The position numbers and the translations under genes are program-made. The notes beneath the pieces were generated by a model, which worked only from the letters and a program-made list of their open reading frames with translations, was not told the origin of the DNA and searched no databases. A DNA stretch of 35,180 nt from Pseudomonadota bacterium (GTDB taxonomy: Bacteria; Pseudomonadota; Gammaproteobacteria; GRL18), in NCBI GenBank assembly GCA_015222495.1, contig JADFVK010000027.1:1-35180 (forward strand), read 5' to 3'. Positions 30,279 to 35,180 of this stretch are shown here, piece after piece; the first letter of the stretch is position 1, and each line of letters opens with the position of its first letter.

Positions 30279-33239
30279 ATGAAGTATAAACATAAGCTTT
30301 TTATAAATTTGGTATTATTTATCAGCTTTATTGAAATACTGGCATCTTCTTTTAATATCTATATTTCTTATCAGGATAGATTGGAATTTCTTTCTGAACG
30401 TGCTCACCTTCTGGTTAATAGCCAGGCTATAGCACTAAAAACACCTCTTTTAAATCAGGATAAACAAGCGATTAACAATATTCTTGAAGGCCTATCAGCA
30501 GATCCAGGTTTTATTCAAGCACAGATCCTTAATCGCGATAATAGTGAAGTTGCATCCATTACATTTAAACAAGTAATTAATGCTGAGAATATAATTTATG
30601 TTGATGCCGATATAAGCTCGCCAAAGGATGATGCAAGTCTTATTGGAAAACTATCTATAGACTTTTATTATGACAGTTTTTCTCAATATATATTGCAACG
30701 TATCATGAATAATTTTGTAGAAATTATTATTTTACTCTGTTTGAATATTTCATTGGTTTTCTTTGTGCTTAGATGGGCAATCAGGCCTATTGAAGAGTTA
30801 TCTGAAGCTTTACAGCGTATTTCAGAACATGATTTTAAAACTACCATCCCATTATTAGAACGTAATGATGAATTAGGAGATATTGCACGTGCTGCTAATG
30901 TATTTAAAGATAATGCCCTTCAGTTGGATAATTTACAAGATTCAATTCAACAAAAAATTTATGCTCATACCAAGACTTTAGCAAAAGAGAAAAAGCAGGC
31001 AGAACGTGAAAATCGTATAAAAAGTAAGTTTCTTGCCAATATGAGTCATGAAATACGTACCCCCCTAAATGCAATCATCGGATATGTTCAACTGGCAAAA
31101 GCCTCTGCAGAAAATGAAAAACAAAAAAATCATTTGAATACTATCTTCATCTCAGCTCAGTCTTTGCTGAATATTATTAATGATATTTTGGATTTTTCAA
31201 AAATTAAGGCGAATAAACTTGATATTGAAGAAACAATTTTTGATTTAAAAGAAATTTCAAATCAGTGTTTGGTTCAGTTTATAGATAAGGCAAGTATCAA
31301 TAATATTGAACTACTGGGGATGATACCAGCTAATCTTCCTAAAAAACTAAAAGGTGATCCTCTTAGGTTGGCTCAGGTATTAAATAATTTATTATCTAAT
31401 GCAATAAAGTTTACAAAAAAAGGTGAAGTGAGTTTATACATCGAACCAACATATCAGGATATGGAAAATATTCGCTTGAGGTTTAGTATTCGTGATACAG
31501 GAATTGGTATTGAACATTCGAAGATTAATAAGTTATTTAAAGCTTTTGAACAGGCAGATATTTCCACGACAAGAGAGTATGGGGGAACTGGTCTGGGTTT
31601 ATCAATTTGCCACCAATTGATAAAGCTTATGGGGGGAGATATGCATGTTGAGAGTCAATTTGGTCAGGGATCTACCTTCTCTTTTATATTACCTTTTAAT
31701 ATTCCAGAACTTTCATCCTTGTCTGAGGAAAAAAATGTTCAGGCTATATCAGATTTAAAAATTCTTATTATTAACCAAAATAAGCAGGCATGTTTTGCCT
31801 ATAAAGAGTTTTTTAGAGAATTGTCAATAACCAGCAATTATGTCGGATCATTAACAGATGCCATTATGCAACTTGGAGATGCTCCTGAAAAAGAAAGTCA
31901 ATATGATTATTTATTGCTTAATGATTACTTTGAAAATGAAGATATTTTTACTTTTATGAAACAGATACGTTCAATGGAATATTTTTCTTATTTAAAAATT
32001 ATCTTACTCACTTCTCCTCACTATTATAAACAAACTCAAGAACTATTGGTTAAAGAAGAAATTCATGTGGATGATGTTTTACTGAAACCAATTAATACCG
32101 GGAAACTTTATAATTGCCTGCATCATCTTCCTAATAAAATGCTGACATCATTAGAGCCCAGTGATGAGTTTTGGGTGCCTACAGAGAAGCAAATACAATT
32201 AATATCAGGTGCTGAAGTACTATTAGTAGAGGATATTGATATTAATCGGGCACTGATTATTGAAATTTTAAGTGACTGGAAACTCAATATCACGACTGCT
32301 GTTAATGGTATTGAGGCGCTTCAATGTGTTAAAACTCATCAATATGATTTAGTTTTAATGGATATACAAATGCCGGAAATGGGTGGTTTTGAGGCAACGC
32401 AAATTATTCGTGAAGAGCTAAAATTGGAAAAATTACCCATTATCGCTATGACAGCAATGGCGATGATTGGAGATAGGGATAAGTTATTAGCTTCTGGCTT
32501 GAATGACTATGTGAGTAAGCCGATAGATATCAAAATATTGTTTGATGTATTGTTCAAATGGATAGAACATAGGAAAAATATTGATATGAAAGAAATTCAT
32601 ATCAATACGAATGTAAAAAATAAAGTAATTGATAAAGCGGCTATAGATATTCCGGAATTTAACACGATTGATATCAAAAAAGGATTGGCTAATACCGTTG
32701 GAAATAAGAAGTTATACCGGGAACTATTATTAAAATTTAAAAAACGAATTGATGATGATGTCTTTAAATTACCAGGATATATAGATAAAGATGATTTAGT
32801 GGCATTTAAGCAATTGATACATAATATTAAAGGAATTTCAGGTAATTTGGGGGCATCTAAGCTTGCTAAAATGTCACTATTATTAGAGAAAAATGCTGAT
32901 ATAAGCTCTGATAGTGAAGAACTAAAACAATTTATGGAAGAATGTAATCATATTAGTAGTGAACTCTCAGTATTAGAAGGACCGACGTATAATCAAAAAA
33001 ATATTCAGCAGCTTGATATTGTTCTTGTGACTCAGTTAATAAAAGAAATTAATAAACTTATTTTAAAAAATAGCTTTAAAATAGATGATACAATACCTGT
33101 TCTGCATAAGGCATTAAATGGACATTGCCAAACAATATTTGAGATATTGCATGCAGCGGTTGAGCAATATGATTTTAATCATGCAAAAACCATTATGAAA
33201 CAATTGGAGTCCTGTATAAAAGCTTCGAATCAGGAATAA
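30279..33239 (+). CDS. Hybrid sensor histidine kinase: TM-periplasmic sensor-TM-HAMP-HisKA-HATPase-REC-REC-Hpt
   Basis: FLANMSHEIRTPLNAIIGY (H257), IRDTGIGIEHSKINKLF and GGTGLGLSICHQLI, REC2 YDLVLMDIQMPEMGG (D695), Hpt HNIKGISGNLG (H848). Confidence 0.93.
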   Translation: MKYKHKLFINLVLFISFIEILASSFNIYISYQDRLEFLSERAHLLVNSQAIALKTPLLNQDKQAINNILEGLSADPGFIQAQILNRDNSEVASITFKQVINAENIIYVDADISSPKDDASLIGKLSIDFYYDSFSQYILQRIMNNFVEIIILLCLNISLVFFVLRWAIRPIEELSEALQRISEHDFKTTIPLLERNDELGDIARAANVFKDNALQLDNLQDSIQQKIYAHTKTLAKEKKQAERENRIKSKFLANMSHEIRTPLNAIIGYVQLAKASAENEKQKNHLNTIFISAQSLLNIINDILDFSKIKANKLDIEETIFDLKEISNQCLVQFIDKASINNIELLGMIPANLPKKLKGDPLRLAQVLNNLLSNAIKFTKKGEVSLYIEPTYQDMENIRLRFSIRDTGIGIEHSKINKLFKAFEQADISTTREYGGTGLGLSICHQLIKLMGGDMHVESQFGQGSTFSFILPFNIPELSSLSEEKNVQAISDLKILIINQNKQACFAYKEFFRELSITSNYVGSLTDAIMQLGDAPEKESQYDYLLLNDYFENEDIFTFMKQIRSMEYFSYLKIILLTSPHYYKQTQELLVKEEIHVDDVLLKPINTGKLYNCLHHLPNKMLTSLEPSDEFWVPTEKQIQLISGAEVLLVEDIDINRALIIEILSDWKLNITTAVNGIEALQCVKTHQYDLVLMDIQMPEMGGFEATQIIREELKLEKLPIIAMTAMAMIGDRDKLLASGLNDYVSKPIDIKILFDVLFKWIEHRKNIDMKEIHINTNVKNKVIDKAAIDIPEFNTIDIKKGLANTVGNKKLYRELLLKFKKRIDDDVFKLPGYIDKDDLVAFKQLIHNIKGISGNLGASKLAKMSLLLEKNADISSDSEELKQFMEECNHISSELSVLEGPTYNQKNIQQLDIVLVTQLIKEINKLILKNSFKIDDTIPVLHKALNGHCQTIFEILHAAVEQYDFNHAKTIMKQLESCIKASNQE

Positions 33240-33256
33240 AATTTAAAATTTCTTTT

Positions 33257-34240
33257 ATGGAAAAAATTATTAAAAATAAGTTACTTCTGGTTGATGATGA
33301 ACCAATTAATATCCGGCAAATAGGAAGTTTACTTGAGTCTGATTATGATATTATTGTGGCGACAAATGGCCAACAGGCAATAAATTTGGCTAATTCAGAA
33401 CCTCAGCCAGCTCTTATTTTACTGGACATTGTCATGCCGATGATGGATGGCTATGAAGTTTGTCAGCAGCTCAAAAATAATTCTAAAACTATTCATATTC
33501 CAGTGATTTTTCTTACTTCAAACCATAAAGAAGAAGATGAAGCTAAAGGTTTGGAATTAGGTGCTGTTGACTATATTATAAAACCATTTCGTCCCTTGGT
33601 TGATTTCAAGCGTATTAAAACACATATCATATTGCATAATGAAAAAAGGCATCTATTGGAGCAGTTTGCTGATACACTTCCATTTGCCACTTTTGTTGTG
33701 GATGAGAAATTTCAGATAAAATCATATAACTCATTATCAAAAAAATTGCTGGATGATCCGCAAAGCAATTTCACTTTGAGAAACAATAAGCTGCTTTATA
33801 CTGAACAGACCTCTTTGCTTGCAGATCTTATTAAGAATATTCAAAGTAGTGACAAAGACTCATTAACTAATAATATTAAAATTATAAAAAGTCCTACACA
33901 AAACTATCGTATTTTTATCACACCTTTAAGTTATGAAAAAAATATCCAGGATGATTTACCCAATAATACCGAAAACCAATATATTATTCATATTAATAAA
34001 TATAAAGATGTACTTCAAATAGAATCACAATTAAAAGAAATATATGATTTAACCAGTGCAGAAGCACGTTTAGCAAATAGCATCATAAATGGACTGACAC
34101 TAGAAGAAATTGCAGAACAGGGTGATTTGAAATATAGTACACTGAAAAGCTATCTAAAAATAATTTTTCAAAAAACCGGAACAAAAAAACAACATGAATT
34201 GGTTTCAACAATTTTAAGAAACTTTACATGTACTTTATAA
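33257..34240 (+). CDS. Response regulator, REC - PAS-like - LuxR-type HTH
   Basis: LLLVDDEPINIRQIGSLLES, LILLDIVMPMMDGYEVC (D57), IIKPF; PAS-like middle segment FATFVVDEKFQIKSYNSLSKKLL; C-terminal LTSAEARLANSIINGLTLEEIAEQGDLKYSTLKSYLKIIFQKTGTKKQHELV. Confidence 0.88.
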   Translation: MEKIIKNKLLLVDDEPINIRQIGSLLESDYDIIVATNGQQAINLANSEPQPALILLDIVMPMMDGYEVCQQLKNNSKTIHIPVIFLTSNHKEEDEAKGLELGAVDYIIKPFRPLVDFKRIKTHIILHNEKRHLLEQFADTLPFATFVVDEKFQIKSYNSLSKKLLDDPQSNFTLRNNKLLYTEQTSLLADLIKNIQSSDKDSLTNNIKIIKSPTQNYRIFITPLSYEKNIQDDLPNNTENQYIIHINKYKDVLQIESQLKEIYDLTSAEARLANSIINGLTLEEIAEQGDLKYSTLKSYLKIIFQKTGTKKQHELVSTILRNFTCTL

Positions 34241-34279
34241 AACAATTTAGATTCATTTTTTATTATTCAGAACTTTAAT

Positions 34280-35083
34280 ATGAAAACATACGATACACAG
34301 CTAAGTAAGCTCACTCTTATAATTATCACTACTCTAATACTTATTCCTAAAAGTATTTATGCAGAAGATGTGAGTTTTATTCCCAGAGCCTGGGTAGGTG
34401 TTGCTGATTATGAATATAAGCAAGATGCAAGAAAAGGTGCTATGCCTGATGGTAGTGATTTTCCGGAAGTAAAATTTAATGTCACATTTCTAATGACAGG
34501 TTTAGGTTTGACCAGTATTTATGATCGTTATTATATTGACCTATCCTACCAGGATTCTTCTGATGAAAGTGATAGCTTTTCAAGTGGCGGTTTCTATGAA
34601 AAGTTTCATGGCAGTCGAAGAGATTATTCCACAACACTGGGAATGAAGGTGTTGGATAATCGGGGTAATATCTATATTGGTTATAAAAATGGTAAAACTT
34701 CAGGCCGGGGAAGTTTAGGAACGCATTTAACGTTTAAGGAGGATGGTCCCTTTATTGGGGCAAGTTATGGCTGGCTTATAGCTGATAAAGGTTTTCTATC
34801 AATTAATGCTGCCTATGCTGACCTGGATGGTCACTTAAAAGAAGAACCCGGAACCTCTTACCCGGCAGGTTTAGGAATGGATGCAGATAGTACTACAACG
34901 GGTTTAAGCTATGGTATTTCATGGACAGGTATGATCTTACCAACTTTGGGATACTCTATAGGATTTGATGCTAATAACTATAAATTTGATGATTTAAAGG
35001 ACAACTCTACTGATTTAGCGTTACCTGATAAAATTGAAGAAACCTTGTATACAGGTAAGCTGTCAATTTTTTATCGTTTTTAG
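34280..35083 (+). CDS. Putative outer-membrane beta-barrel protein
   Basis: Signal-like N-terminus ending IYAED, alternating aromatic/hydrophobic strands, C-terminal strand LYTGKLSIFYRF with terminal Phe. Confidence 0.75.
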   Translation: MKTYDTQLSKLTLIIITTLILIPKSIYAEDVSFIPRAWVGVADYEYKQDARKGAMPDGSDFPEVKFNVTFLMTGLGLTSIYDRYYIDLSYQDSSDESDSFSSGGFYEKFHGSRRDYSTTLGMKVLDNRGNIYIGYKNGKTSGRGSLGTHLTFKEDGPFIGASYGWLIADKGFLSINAAYADLDGHLKEEPGTSYPAGLGMDADSTTTGLSYGISWTGMILPTLGYSIGFDANNYKFDDLKDNSTDLALPDKIEETLYTGKLSIFYRF

Positions 35084-35180
35084 CACTATATATCTCAACA
35101 AAAAATCTATTTGTTTCACTCAATATATTAATAATTTTAAAATATCCTAGGGATAACCCTCGTTTGGGGGTATTTTGAAC

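Noticed and set aside
35149-35166. Resemblance to the I-SceI homing site (TAGGGATAACAGGGTAAT)
   Set aside because: Only the first half matches; the rest diverges, so coincidental.

Overview
AT-rich gammaproteobacterial chromosome segment, mostly core genes. Left to right: the 3' part of a DEAD-box helicase gene (deaD/csdA-like, +); a minus-strand run pepA-holC-valS-DUF349 protein-small conserved protein; lptF (+) followed by a Sel1-repeat protein rather than lptG; an RDD protein (-); purL (+); a TolC-family efflux protein (-); trxB (-); ftsK (+); a minus-strand block (cbpM, cbpA, two small hypotheticals, an acetolactate-synthase-like ThDP enzyme, an FMN-dependent glutamate-synthase-like protein); a DUF4202-like gene; two small conserved hypotheticals; a DUF2461-like gene; and a hybrid histidine kinase / REC-PAS-LuxR regulator / outer-membrane protein locus. 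The most unusual signal is a family of three 90-bp elements, all in the same orientation: two in direct tandem (21421-21510, 21511-21600) and one 6.2 kb away (27811-27900). They share 5' AGTAACAAAA, an internal (G/A)TTACT complementary to the 5' AGTAAC, and 3' TTGGCTG. Each has a long stem centred at the same point, although the stem sequence differs between copies. A compensatory base change and the strand bias of the mismatches suggest a structured, possibly pseudoknotted RNA read from the minus strand. The outer two copies bound a block whose genes all lie on the minus strand. No tRNA, rRNA, CRISPR array or recognisable transposase/integrase gene was seen. All assignments were made by reading the sequence, with no database search.
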